Positions 1 to 11,840 of a stretch of 64,000 nt of DNA are shown one piece after another. Source of the DNA: Rhodocollybia butyracea (lineage: Eukaryota; Basidiomycota; Agaricomycetes; Agaricales; Omphalotaceae); NCBI GenBank assembly GCA_015501585.1, contig JADNRY010000217.1, positions 1 to 64,000 of the forward strand. Reading direction: 5' to 3'. Below the pieces are notes generated by a model. The model worked only from the letters and a program-made list of their open reading frames with translations, did not search any database and was not told where the DNA came from. The translations under genes were made by a program, and so were the position numbers. Numbering within the stretch: the first letter of the stretch is position 1; each line of letters starts with the position of its first letter.

Positions 1-3000
1 ACGAAGCCCATTGGCCTTCATGAAGGTTGCAGAGTACAATCAAAATAGTCTGCCCTTGTGAGGAATGACCTGTTACCGCAAATCCTGGTTGTATGGGCAG
101 CTGCGATCTGATTACCTGAACATTGATTACGCCTCGGATTGGATCATCAACTGTGGTTGAAAATCGCAATTTATTGGCTTTATGGGGAAATATCTTGGTG
201 GCAAACCTTCAAGAGTAACTTTGCTGTCTGGGAATTCAACAAGAGCACCTGTACAGAAGGTAAAACCATTGCTATCGACACTCATATCTAGCGAACGTAA
301 GTATCCTCTTGCGCCATTAGTAATACCTAGGTTTGTATCAATATTCTTGTTACGCAGGACCACTGGCATGCCGATGTACAGAGGAAGATATCCCGGTAGA
401 GAGTTGCGAATTTTTGAAGAAGCAGTCTCCAACGACAACAGTTGTGTTTGCATTGAGTGAGTAAGGCTATCAGATGAGCTTGATTCCCTATCCGATGCAT
501 ATACAATTCGATCTTGTGCTGCACAGAGATATAGGTCAGGACCATCTTCATGTTTACAAATTGCTTGAGTTTTCCAGTGATTTATCAAATGCCTCTGTCT
601 GTTGGTTTTCACAATCATTGAGGCCAAATAATGAGACTCGCTATGAAGTGTTACACCGTCGGGGCATTCTGTTGATTTGATAACACGTGAGTTAAACAAG
701 TCTACATCATCCTGCACACATGAACGTGTTCGGAGCCTACACACTGCTTCTGCATACTGTAGATCACCTTCCATACGTTTTTGTTGCACAAGTGATATAG
801 CGGCGTTGACTGATTTCCAAGCAAGACGGCCCAGACGATTCATGGTTTCCTCATCAGTACGTTTAGTAGAGAACGATTGTAAGGGCGAATACAGTGGACG
901 TCCAGGTGATGGTGGATATTGAAACTGATCCCCAGAGAATATCATATCAATCCCTCCAAAGTACTCATCCTGAGATTCTTTGACAAAGCGTAAAGCTGCA
1001 TCGATTTCTGCAAGAAGACTCAAGGACATCAACGAGACCTCATCAACCATTAGGACAAGGACATCTTTCCACTCCTCACGTAAGCGCGTACTTGTTGTTG
1101 TGCTCAGTAAGAAAGATACATCTTCATGGTTATCTGTCCCCACTTCTTTGGCTAGACCTGTTCTGTCACGTTTGATTGAAATTCCTAATCCCTTGTGTAT
1201 TGTTGTACCATCAATAAGGCAAGCAGCTCCACCTGTAGGAGCAATAAACCTAATGGTATGATCAATTCCAAAGTGACGCATAAGCTCTTTGACCGCTTTT
1301 ACAACATGTGTCTTCCCAGTCCCACCTGGTCCAGTGAGGAAAAGCCGCAATGCTTCATGAACATACATGTTTGACTTGGAAAAGATATGCCGGTTGATAA
1401 TGGAAGAGCATATGATATGAAACGCATGCAATTGTTTGGTGTTCAGCTTGAATGATGCTGCAATTTGATCCTTGAGGTCCTCCACTGTAATGGGACCATA
1501 ACATTCAGGTGGAGACTGTGTTTCGTTGTTGGACCAGGGACTTGTGTTTACAGCTGTAGCAGAACTAAAATTTGGAACTGGAGAAGGTTGGATGGTAGGC
1601 ATTGACCTGGACTTTCTCGCATCGGTGATGAGATTACTCTGGGTCTTTGTTTGCAATTTCCATCTTGCTTCCAGCTGAGAAGTTATTCGTGGTAAGGCAT
1701 TACAAGAATTTGCAATATTCTTCAGATTGATCCTCACAATGTCAGCAGGCGGTTGTAGCCATTTTGATAGAATAAGATCTCGATGTAGCAGGTTACACTC
1801 CCGTGCCAATGCAAGATCACTGGCCCTCTTTTGAGAGGTAACACGCGAATCAATGAAATCGGCATCCTCATCCACATTGTGGTAGGGATCATCCAGCAGT
1901 GAATTCTGCAATGACACAGAGTTTTTAGATCCCTTCATTTGCTGTGCCTGCTTCCGAATACGTTCCGCTTCTCGCTCATCCTGACATTCATGTATCTCTT
2001 CCCAGTTATTCATTATACTTATTGGAAATGGACTGAAGTTGTAGGAGACAAACTCATCGTTGACTGGCATCTCAATGAGTGGAGTACGTACAGAAAAGGG
2101 TTTGAAATGTGCAAGAGCAAATAATGCATAGGCAGGATTTTTTTTCCTTGGAATGGCCATGCCAATAACCCTGGGGACTAATTCTTGTCCAATATCACCT
2201 TGTTCAATAAAAGTATGGCGAACAAGCTCATGAGTCTTGTAATATGGATGTGCTTCACAAAGACTGTATCGTGATAGAACCCCCGCTCTGGTCTGAGGTG
2301 TATTAACTGTCCGTGTTTTACTCTTATTATCACATGTAAAGTGCCGAATGAAATCAAAAAATGTGATATCATCCAAGTCGGAGGACCGGTACCAGTAGTC
2401 ATGAACTTGATTACAATGGCGAATTTTCCCTTCTCCATCAAATAACAACTGGATAGGAATATCCTCGTCATCATCAAATTCAACCTCAAATTGTCGTAAA
2501 ATTGGTGCATACATTTTTTGAATAAATGCCATCAAATTGGCTGAAGGCATTGGGATACATTTATGCGAGTACATGGTATCATCCATCTGGCGCAGATACC
2601 GAACTGCTTGCTGTGCATGTATTTGCTGACTTCTGCCAAAATGTGTAAGACAACGGTGTAACAGGCGTTTGGCCTTTCCAACCTCAGTTTCAAAGATATC
2701 ATCTTGTGTGACTGATGCAACTGCCTTCGACAGTAACGAAAGTAATTGTTCAGTCTTCAAAGGCATTTTTGTGATGTAATCAGAAATATAAAACATTGCT
2801 GCCTTGGCAGCTTTACCTGATAAGATGCATTTCAGGTCATGATTATGACGGGTATATACTAGAAGTATTGGGTTATGACCATTCACATCAGACTCTTGCC
2901 GAGAAAAAATGACAGAGTTGGTTTCAGAATCAAATGTGGATATTGGGACAATTTCATGCGGATAATTGAATCTACATCCATCAGCTGCGGACCTTCCTTT

Positions 3001-3981
3001 GAAGCATACAGGACGGCAGCGATGCCTTTGATGACGCTCTCCAATCTTCTTATGTTCACTTTCAAACATCAACTCCCACTCAAAGAGGGAGGCTTCTTGA
3101 TAAAATTCATGGCCTTCATCTGCCGTTAAAGGTGGAAAGGGAGGCATTTCAACACGAGGTTCATACAGAACATCAATTGGAGTATCACTCTTAGGTAGAT
3201 GATGGTATATTATACCTTCAAAGAAACTCAGAAATCGATCACGATATTCATCTGATGCCTTCATTTTGGCATGAATCTGTGAGGGATTTAGCCCTCCGCG
3301 CAACCATATAAGGTAATGTCCATGAAATTGTCCTCGTTCAGTCAATTCGGCTGTACCATAAAATGCTCGCAGTACGCCAAAAATTCCTCCCTTATCTGAG
3401 GGTTTAGATTGATCAAAATTCCAACCAAATAGATCACGAAAAATACAACGGTACATGTAAATGAAAAAATCACAACCAGCAACAGGATCCTCAGCAACTC
3501 TAAATGCACGATCTGACCTTTTCTTTGGTATTTCAGGAAACCGATCTTCCAGATTGACCAAGTCATCACCATAGATCACCTGGAAAATAGGGCTGTGAAC
3601 TGCAGAAGGATTTAATGTAAGAAATAAATGTGCAAGACCAAAGTAGCCATAGTAATTGTGAATTTGATGTCGAGCATTTATTTTTGATGCTTGCGAACCT
3701 GGTATTTTTGCTGAGATTGTATTCACTTCTTTCAAGAGCAGCATGGCCCGTTGCTCATCATCGGTAAATAATGCAGGATTGTACTCATCTTTGAGATGAT
3801 TGGAAAGATTGGATAGCACTTGAGGTGACACAGATAACAGTGCAGAAGAAATATGAGAAAAACGTGAGGACTTTATGGAAAATGCAGTATGAAGATGTGC
3901 TTTACGCCGTTGAATAAGGTTCAACACAACAAAGATGTAATAGTGATGATACCGGAAATTGCGATTGGCTTGGTCCAACAA
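1..3981 (-). pseudogene. Helitron Rep/PIF1-type helicase, C-terminal two thirds, frameshifted and cut by the window edge
   Basis: A 1284-codon open frame (3981 down to 127) encodes the rolling-circle transposase of a Helitron. In order it shows the Helitron-like N domain (start FRYHHYYIFVVLNLIQRRKA), an HUH nuclease motif near residue 225 (GQFHGHYLIW), the paired-tyrosine motif YISDYITK near residue 405, Walker A GPGGTGKT near 884, Walker B LVLMVDEVS near 980 and a PIF1-type SGDQFQYPP. The frame stops at 124-126, but the homologous sequence continues in another frame to the left edge. That frame carries the helicase motif V segment (FAVTGHSSQGQT), so a small indel at about 127 breaks the gene. 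The family nicks and unwinds DNA to move the element. The nuclease and helicase residues are intact, but the gene as a whole is not. The 3' hairpin and CTRR end would lie outside the window. Confidence 0.9.
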
Positions 3982-5620
3982 GTGCTCTGCATGTGCTTCA
4001 AGTGAAACTGAGGGACTCTGGCAAGGATCTTCAAAACCCCAATACCCAAGGGATATAAAGTAGGAAACATTCCAGGAAACAGATCTCGATTATTGTACTC
4101 AGGGATGGGGTCACGATCAAATTTGACAAGATTCGCATGGTTTGGGTCTGAAGCCAAAGCAATATTTCTTAGTGCAGATGATGTTTTGAATCGACCAGGA
4201 ACAGTGTCACTTTCAGGACTATAGACACCGACTTTTCCAAGAGAAGATCAGAATTGGACAGATTTTCTGCTGGATGTTCATCAAAGCTTGAAGTTTCTTC
4301 CTCAAACAATGACACAGGGTCGCTTTCATGGTCGTAAATTATTCTTTCAAGCAATCCAGGAAGGATACCTTCTTCAGGATACATGGCCAAGATTCGATCA
4401 TCAACTGGAGGTAGACCAGAATACAAGCGGGAATGTTTCCTCAAATAAGCAAGGAACAGCTTGATCTTTGACTTCCGTACAAAATAATGCTTAAGTTTGG
4501 CAATATCATCCTTCCTTAATTTCCGTGGTCCAATAAAGACAATACTTATCAAATCATTTAAATCTGATGGAGCCATGGCAAAGTGGTGGCATTTTCAAAC
4601 AGTTTCATTGGATGAGCACAGGTATTTCCATGCAGTTGAAGGGGATCTTCTGGGAGGAAGATCCATATAATCGTGCAACGTGTGCTGTGGTACGATACAA
4701 ACTGCATGCCATTTCTTCAACCCATGTAAGGTCTTGCAACTCAGGTGGCAACTCACCTCGATACAGACAGTTGTTCAGGGCTAAACGTGGCATAGTAGAT
4801 CGGCTCAGTGCACCTTTACATTCAACACACAAGTAGATTTCAACTGCATCAGAGGAACAAGAAGAAAGGCGTATGCCTTTAGGTTCCAAAAGAAGGCCAT
4901 CCAAAGATCGGTCAATATAGGTGAATCGCCATTGGGCGTGCGACTAAGGATCCATTCATCCTTTACACGAAGTATATCCAATGATGGAGTGTCTACAAGA
5001 AGGTTAAATGATCCTGTCCTCAGTCGATCTTCACTCCCGCAACATGCACAGCAATCAAGAGGGATATACTTCATTGACTCACAGTAAGATCGAATACAAG
5101 TCAATTTTGTCTCATCAGATACAGGTTGAGGCCATACCTCTGAAGCATTTGATATTGCGTTGACAGATGCATTGGCCTTGAAATACGTTGAGCCCTCCGT
5201 GTGGCAAGTTGCACAAGGCGCGATGTTCAGTTCTACTTAACTTTGCTTCTCCTGTAGCGGCAAACTCTGCCAATTGAGTATTTATTGTAGTGAGAAGGAA
5301 TTGAGGGAAGCCTCGTACTATGAAAATTGCAAGAACCATGTCTTCATGGTCAAAGGGGTGTCCATAGCGATTTCATTGCTGAATGTTAACTCATTAAGGT
5401 AGGTATCAGTAAGTGATTCAAATGACAAATAATACAACGACTGAAATTCTCTCTGAATACATCGTGCAATAAGTTGATTCAGGCTCAACGACTGCATTGA
5501 ACCAAAGCCATGATCTGACGTTGAAATATACACTGATGCTTTTTCACGGTAATGAATTCTGAAGTAAAGTTTGAGCATGTCAATAGTCTCAGGTTCTATA
5601 TCATCCAATAACTTTACCAA
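3982..5620 (-). pseudogene. Helitron transposase, N-terminal part, shattered by frameshifts
   Basis: The upstream part of the same Helitron gene survives as overlapping open frames. Frame 3921-4157 carries the conserved EYNNRDLFPGMFPTLYPLGIG, and a one-base loss near 4040 throws it out of frame with the main ORF. Frame 4169-4576 has the DUF6570-like core (ISIVFIGPRKL, then PPVDDRILAMYPEEGILPGL), with a second shift near 4230. Frame 4605-4904 has LPPELQDLTWVEEMACSLY and then HGNTCAH in a shifted frame, with two more breaks near 4580-4640. Frames 4805-5104, 5115-5339 and 5318-5620 continue upstream but are less recognisable. There are at least five frame breaks in 1.6 kb, so this copy cannot make the full protein. 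I infer one ancestral gene because the pieces are collinear and on one strand. Confidence 0.8.
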
Positions 5621-5667
5621 GCAAGGAAGAAATTGTACGTTGAGAAAAGGATGACTGGCACGTTCAA

Positions 5668-6099
5668 CTACTTCTCTTGGAAAGGACTCATTATTGCTCT
5701 CGAAATTTCAGTACCAAATGTCACAATAACAGTTTTAGCACACGCAACATAGATTTGTTCTACAGGAAGACGACGCATATGGGCCAGAATTGAGGGCAAT
5801 TCATCCAGAATATTCTTAATTGCCTTTGATTTTGTCGTAACATCAAGCGGACGTGAAGGTATTGAATTTAGAACTGCAGTGGTTAATTTTTTTAAATTCA
5901 ATTCAACTACAAGAGGTTCATTCATTTGAAGCCACACTGGTATGGAGTTACGAACTGCAGCATAAGTTGATTCTAACGAAGACATCCTCAAGGTCAGTGG
6001 CCGTTGTTGACGGGTAAGACAAAGGCGGAAAAAGCAAGATGCAGGTTTTACTAGCAAATGAAGGTGATGGCCGTAGCACGAAGATCGGGATAGTGGCAA
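5668..6099 (-). pseudogene. unassigned minus-strand frame upstream of the Helitron
   Basis: A 143-codon open frame lies directly upstream of the Helitron fragments on the same strand. I recognise no domain. Its position suggests it is the decayed 5' end of the Helitron gene, but it could equally be chance. There is no clear signal peptide, membrane segment or zinc knuckle. Confidence 0.25.
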
Positions 6100-7445
6100 C
6101 TATCCCGCATACCGGATCATCAGTTAAATATCGCAACATAGCGGATTTGGTACTTGGCACATGATGTGATTAGATAGCAGTCATAAGACTTCTGAAACAA
6201 CTGCCATTGCGGCGACTCATGAGTGAACCAGCAGGTTTGTAATTGAGAGCAAGGTGTTCGCAGCAAAGATCAGACGTATGGCATCCCCAGATGCCTCAGG
6301 GAAAGGCGGGCCTTTGTGTGGTCACAGAAGGGAGCATATTCCATTCGGCTATCAGGGATGTCAGCACGCTTGTGGTCTGTCCGTTATTAGGAGCTGGCAT
6401 TCCAGTTGGTAAGCCCATCTGAAATAAACTCACCACAAATTGTATTAACCATTGAGTTCGGCTTTCCATACGCTGACGCCATTGTCTCTAGACCATCTTG
6501 AAATGTGAATGAAACCTTGAAGATTTGGGACTTAGTTGGCAAATAGCACAAATCGGCAAGTTTATGCACTTGTTCCAAGCTCTTTAAATTAGTTATCACA
6601 ATTACAATGCCTTGGACTCATGAGAGCATGCCTATGAAGGTAGAACGAGATAAGACGACGGGCATAACTAGGCGTAACTGGAATAGCGGCTATACCGGCA
6701 CTTGCACAGCAACATACTTAAGCTTAGTATGAGAAGGCGATGACCGTATCAAATCGGGATCAGAAGACTTGCCAAATGGATGAACCGGCATCGCGGCTGA
6801 ACATCAGGTGGGAAAGAAATACCCGATCTGGCGGTTTTGGAAGAATCCAACACTCATTTGACACCGACAAGACCCTCCCTTCCCTTCGGTCAGAGTCGGG
6901 GACCTTCCCTTCGGTCAGAGTCGGGGAAGTCACCCAGTGTTTTTTGTCTAGTTGTTCAAGTTCTGAACAAGACTTACAGAATGCTTGATCCGGTCCTGGA
7001 GGTTGTCAACATTACATCCATTGACAAGAATTCTAATACAAATTCTGTAGTCAGGTACATGATGAAGAGCAACAACAAGATATGATTCATGACCCGCCAG
7101 CATTGAATCTTAAAGGACGCCTGGCCATCGAAGAGATAGATTTAATTCCCCAAGCCTAATACTAGTTATCTTAGAGGTGGGCACGAATGCACATTCAAGT
7201 GCATTCGCCACTCGTGACATGAGTATGGACCCCGCCGGGAGCCATACTCGCACTCGAATGTGTATTCGCCACAAGTATGCACTTGCGGCGACCACATATT
7301 CAAGTGCACGAATGATTACATTCGCGAGTTTACTTACAATAGGCTACTTACAATAACATAGCATGTAATAATTATAATATGAACTACTGAGTAACATGTT
7401 AATACTTTACTTACTTCCTGTGGGGGAAGAAGAGAACACATTGAT
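6100..7445. other. 1.35 kb without a recognisable gene
   Basis: The short open frames here look random. Near 6878-6928 a short C/T-rich unit (CCTTCGGTCAGAGTCGGGG) is repeated twice in tandem. At about 7171-7310 there is dense alternation of GAATGCAC, GTGCATTCG and CATACTCG words. It begins TAGAGGTGGGCAC, which resembles one end of a hAT-type element, but I found no matching opposite end. Confidence 0.4.
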
Positions 7446-7576
7446 GAAGTTGCGGGCCATTATATACGGGAGTCGCAAGGTCACATGGCTATTCAAACGC
7501 GTTGATCGTTGAGTGTGATCAGCGCGTTTGAAGGGTCATATGACCCCGCGGCGCTCTTTATAAAGGCCGCAACTTC
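7446..7576. repeat. 131-bp imperfect palindrome (foldback/MITE-like)
   Basis: The left arm starts GAAGTTGCGGGCC and the right arm ends GGCCGCAACTTC. The arms stay complementary inward through TTCAAACGCGTTGATC on the left and GATCAGCGCGTTTGAA on the right, about 60 bases per arm with a few mismatches. The spacer is only about 6-8 bases. TATA-like stretches (CATTATATAC, CTTTATAAAG) lie symmetrically in both arms. No target duplication was found. Confidence 0.75.
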
Positions 7577-7790
7577 GTTTCACTCCCCATCACCGTGCAG
7601 GTAGGTTTCAGTAATAATAATAGTATTGTTAACACTACAATCAAGTAATTAGAACTATTCAGTAGTTGTAACTGTAATTATACATTGTAGGCTGGCCCTG
7701 GGCTCCTATAAAATGCCGCCGCATGCTGATACTATGTAAATTAGATACCGTTGATAGTAATTAATAGTAACTGATATCTTACTACTCTCT

Positions 7791-8234
7791 TTACTATAAT
7801 AAGTACATGGACAACACTCTGAAATTTGCAATGGTCACATTGTATTACTGGTACTTACTAGACAGCAAGGAGTATGCATATACAGTAAACAAACAGTAGA
7901 ACAAGACAGTGCTACATGCAAGCCGCCAAGTGAGCTACTCTGCTTTCCTCCATCTGATTTTACTCTAAAGCAGGCGCTGCTATGGATACTCAAATAAATA
8001 TTATTGGCCATCTGCTTATTCAGCAACAAAATTGTTGTCGCTGAATAAGCTGGGCGCCAAGATAACAGGAGATAAGATAGGCCACAGACTATCTGCGTCA
8101 AGCGTCTATTTATGAAGCTCGGCATCTTGCAGAGGTCAAGAGTGCTCTGAATTATTACTTGTTACCACCTATCTTTACTATAATAAGTACATGGAGAACA
8201 CTCCGAAATTTGCAGCTGTCACATTGTATTACTG
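7791..8234 (+). repeat. pair of about 62-bp direct repeats flanking a small hairpin
   Basis: The segment 7791-7852 (CTTTACTATAATAAGTACAT then ATTGTATTACTG) recurs at 8172-8234 with about five differences. Between them, 8014-8050 is a hairpin with an 11-base perfect stem (GCTTATTCAGC / GCTGAATAAGC). No coding sequence is visible. The arrangement could be a local duplication or a small non-autonomous element. Confidence 0.6.
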
Positions 8235-8661
8235 ACCTCCAGCGTGACCGGTCAAGAACAACCAGGTTGCCAAATAGCAAAGGGGTTGCTGGACTGGGAA
8301 CCGGGCTGCCAAATAGAATAATCCCCATTGCTGAATATGCTGGCCGGAAGATTTAGGACGAAACATGCATGTTGTCTTTTTAAAGCACTTGGGAAGCGGT
8401 TTACTGTTGGTTTTCTTTTCAGGCCTTCAGGGTTAACGGTGTTCCTCAGCCATGCATTAATCAGGCCTACATGCATTATTGCCACCTAGCTCCACCAAGG
8501 TTGACCTTCGAGGTGTCAGGGTTTGTAATACTGCATATGAATTATTTATACTCTACAACAACACACGCTACTGTTACAGTCAAGCGAAAAGGTCTTAAAA
8601 AACAATGAACGGTCCTGAAAGTGACATGAGTATTATGAAGATGACAAAACTCAAGTGACGC

Positions 8662-8823
8662 TGTTAGAGCATATATTCTTGTGCTCGGTGGTTCCGCCAC
8701 TTAGCTACTTATACTCTGTTACATACATTAGGTAACCCAATCGTTCTTTCCTCTGTACCACATCGTCGCGATTCCCTTCAGACCCGAAGGTTGACTGTAC
8801 CGTCCCCGCCGCTTGCCTTATCA
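8662..8823 (+). mobile_element. solo LTR, same family as the TRIM at 11.1-11.8 kb
   Basis: It starts TGTTAGAGCATAT. Read in the opposite orientation it aligns with the TRIM long terminal repeats: GCTCGGTGGTTCCGCCACTTA matches GCTCGGTAGTTTCGCTACTT, followed by TACATTAGGTAACCCAATCG, a GCGATTCC block and ACCGTCCC. It ends near CTTATCA. The flanks are GACGC on the left and GACGG on the right, an imperfect 5-base target duplication. It is considerably diverged from the TRIM copies. Confidence 0.6.
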
Positions 8824-9137
8824 GACGGCGCTTCTACCGGAACGCCAAAGCCCTGCAGTCATGCCACAAGTGTCCAAAACATGCCAGTGGAACAACGGGT
8901 GGACCGATGAGCCAGTGGTTTGCATTGATTCCAACATGACATTGCCAGAAAAGCCAGAGACAGGCCTGAGAGCCATGTAGATGAGATGAGAATAGTAAGT
9001 CAGCCCAGTAAAAATCAAAAACTCACGCATTCAATGGGGAAATCGGGATGGTCACAAGCTTTCTTGATGCCAATCTCTACAGCGGTGGCTTCCCCTCCTT
9101 TTTTTGCTCAGCGTCTTCTCTCGGTATGCTTTGCTGA

Positions 9138-9683
9138 CGCCTACAATGTCTTGGATCCCACTGTACAGCATCCTCCGTTAGTTGGAGAATGGATTGTTCC
9201 TCTTCCTGTTAGCGCATCCAACAAGAGCAAGTAGCGAGGTTCTCTTTGTCAGTGTTCTTCTTATCGAGGGACGGCAATGGCAATGGCAACGGCAACAGAA
9301 ATACAACTAATGATACCACATCAAAGTATAAGTAAGTTCTCATACACCAGGCTTGAAGCTAACCTTTTCAGCGTTGCCGGCGCCATGAATATTGCTGATT
9401 TGGCCAACCCGGTTGCACCAAATGGTACACTCCTCGACTCAGTCATTCCTGCTACTTACGTATCCTTTATCAACTACATCGACGACGTCCAGATCGCATG
9501 ATTCGGTCTTCGCAATGGTAAACTAACTTTCAACTTGCATCTATTGATTACTTATGCCATTGATTCAGGAGGAGAAGAGAACGGCACGCTGGTCAATGAA
9601 AAATGGGACTCGTTTGCTCTTGCACCCATAGACAACCCAGCGTTTCCAAACGATTACTTTTTGTTCACCGCCGTGCGTTTGTA
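9138..9683 (+). pseudogene. phytase-like/esterase-like secreted protein, internal fragment
   Basis: Pieces in order match, from memory, the basidiomycete esterase-like phytase family: DPTVQHPPLVGEWIVPLP (9150-9205); a shifted SEVLFV and a SRDGNGNGNGN block (9230-9290); SVAGAMNIADLANPV (9374-9420); FINYIDDVQIA; and after an intron WDSFALAPIDNPAFPNDYFL (to about 9675). The family includes secreted phosphate-releasing hydrolases. Lesions: a TAG near 9232, a frameshift near 9245, and TGA at 9499-9501 where the family has CGA (R). A normal-looking intron lies at about 9510-9568 (GTAAACTAAC...TTGATTCAG). Neither the N-terminal signal peptide nor the C-terminus is present, so this is a dead fragment. 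An unassigned frame follows at 9750-9998. Confidence 0.55.
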
Positions 9684-10312
9684 AGGCTCGGGAATGAACA
9701 TTGGACCCATTACTACCTATTCTCCCTGTTTTCTTATAATTAAATTTGAATGGATGCCGGAACACCAAATTATCCTACTGCGGTGGTACGACTGCCTCTC
9801 AAGTGGAGTAACTATCCCGGAATTGGCATCTACGGTAATAAGACCTGTGTACCTGACATTGACGCGACGGAGCTGGGGGACGAGTTACAGGCGGGGAAGA
9901 AGGTAAACAATTGCAGCACAATGCTGAAACCATCCGAAGGTGTTGTGCAAAACGGGAGGGTCGTGAAACGGCAGCTGATGTCGTTCCGGGATGGTTGAAT
10001 GGAGACATGAAGCTTTGCGTGGGCGTGTAGAGCGTGAGGAACTTGCTTTTCAAACAGAAATCCTTGTCAATGTTGAATCGAGCTGGTGAGATTGCGAGCA
10101 GTGTCAGGCTGCCTCTCGTCAAGATTAATGTCGTGATGTCTGAAAAGACAAGGGACTGTTAACTTTAAAAAATGGAAACACGATAGGAGGTGACTTACTC
10201 TTTCATTATATGTTGACGCAGATCAAGCCTAGTACACAACCTTGGTCACTGCGTGCACAGCATACAACTCTAACAAAGTTCAAGTTGGCGGCTGTTACCA
10301 CCATGTCCCGCT

Positions 10313-10817
10313 TCAAAAAATCGGAGGATGGCATACGGACCCATAGATTGTGGTCTGGAGAGTGGAGCATCTAAGTGGTAGAAGGCATACAAGAATTCCA
10401 ATGATGACTTGCCTACAAACAAAAAGAGGCCACCAAGTGAAGAACCGTGCGCCCTTCAGGGGCGTGCATGTCGTACATTCAATAAGCGGATTAGCATCAC
10501 TGAAAGGTTGCGGTCCTAGGATCAAGCCCACAAGCTTTGATAATCGTCTTTGTGATGTCCAACCAGGCAGTATCAAAAGAAATCCCCTGAGGCTCCCAAC
10601 AGCCCCGGCCCCAGTAGTGATAGCTGACCTGTATGCTCAATCGTTCATCACTAAGGCGGTTGCGGGACTTGTTCTGCCCACGGCAAGTATGGTGGAAGAC
10701 TTCAGAATAGAACAACCTATCCTCGCATTTTGTGCACCGAAGGGACAATGTGGCCAATTTCAAGTCTAAAGCGGAGGCCCCGGGTTGGGATTTCTGCACA
10801 ATCTTGAGTGCCTCCAT
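10313..10817 (-). pseudogene. fragment of a cysteine-rich hypothetical protein
   Basis: The minus-strand frame 10817-10497 shows C-x2-C (CTKC), then FYSEVFHHTC, then ITKTIIKACGLDPRTATFQ. This pattern recalls basidiomycete proteins with a short zinc-binding segment followed by a conserved CG(L/M)DP(R/N)TAT block. The reading continues in another frame below 10497 (GARFFTWWPLF, then an LEFLYAFYHLDAP-like stretch), so the copy is frameshifted. The function is unknown. The plus-strand frame at the same place appears to be its shadow. Confidence 0.35.
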
Positions 10818-11074
10818 TTTGCAATGATGGCAGGGAGAAATTCACCGGAAAGTTTGGATTGAAGTTGTGCATCATCAAGAGTTTCATCGAGAGGTGTATC
10901 CCAGATCATATTCTCCAAGGGTTTGTACGTGAGGACATTGCCCAAAGCAGGGAAAGGCTCTCAAAGGTCCGTCACGTTCGCAATCGATTTATACTGTAGG
11001 TGCATGCAAAGCCAGAATAGCGACTGGATAGTAATTCTTTCTGCAGCAAGACATTTGATCTTGTGGTTTGACAG

Positions 11075-11840
11075 TGTTGATGCAAACGGGACCGTTGACA
11101 CTCACAGTGAGTGGAACCGCAACAACGTGGTGGTCAAAGGACAAGTACGATTAGGTTAGGTAATGTACGTAAGTAGCGAAACTACCGAGCAACAGCATGT
11201 GCTCTAACACTCCCACTTGCAAGGTAGTGCAGCACACCAGAGTAATAAGATGAACACACATACAGACTATCTCCCACTGTTCTCCAGAGTAACTCCATCA
11301 CAACAATCTGACACCACAAGTCAACACACAAACCAATCCAGCGAGCAAACAGGTCCGGATCCAACAGCAAACAAACGGGCACAACTGGTGCGGCAACGGA
11401 CGGCGAACGGGCGCAACAAGTGCAACGGACAACGAACGAACGGGCACAACGGTGCGGCAACACACAACAAACGAACGGGCACAACAGTGCGGCAACAAGA
11501 GGATTCAGCGATGATAAGGAAATTCGGGCACGACAAGTGCAGTGGCGGATGAAATGGGTGAAAACGACGGGGGGTTTGGGCACAGCAGTGCGGCAGCGGA
11601 TATAATGAGTTCCGGCACAACGGGTGCAGTTACAGCGCGAGTCGGGCACAACAAAGGATGGATGACAACAACAACCAGATACCGAGAGCTTCGAGTCTCA
11701 TAATCTGTTGATGCAAACGGGACCGTCGACACTCACAGTGAGTGGAACCGCAACGACGTGGTGGTCAAAGGACAAGTACGATTAGGTTAGGTAATGTACG
11801 TAAGTAGCGAAAATACCAAGCAACAGCATGTGCTCTAACA
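11075..11840 (-). mobile_element. TRIM: miniature LTR retrotransposon, 766 bp
   Basis: Two 135-bp direct repeats (11075-11209 and 11706-11840) differ at about four to five positions. Each begins TGTTGATGCAAACGGG and ends GCTCTAACA, giving TG..CA ends. The flanks GACAG (11070-11074) and GACAA (11841-11845) form an imperfect 5-base target duplication. On the minus strand a purine tract (GCAAGTGGGAG) abuts one repeat as a polypurine tract would, so the element reads right to left. The 496-bp interior is low in complexity (repeated CGGGCACAAC and GTGCGGCAAC words) and has no gag or pol, so it depends on another element for movement. Confidence 0.75.

Noticed and set aside
182..3129. Plus-strand frames opposite the Helitron gene
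   Set aside because: They are antisense shadows of a strongly conserved minus-strand ORF.
9750..9998. 82-codon plus-strand frame (PNYPTAVVRLPLKWSNYPGI)
   Set aside because: It looks protein-like and may belong to the phytase-like relic or another gene fragment, but I could not place it in a family.
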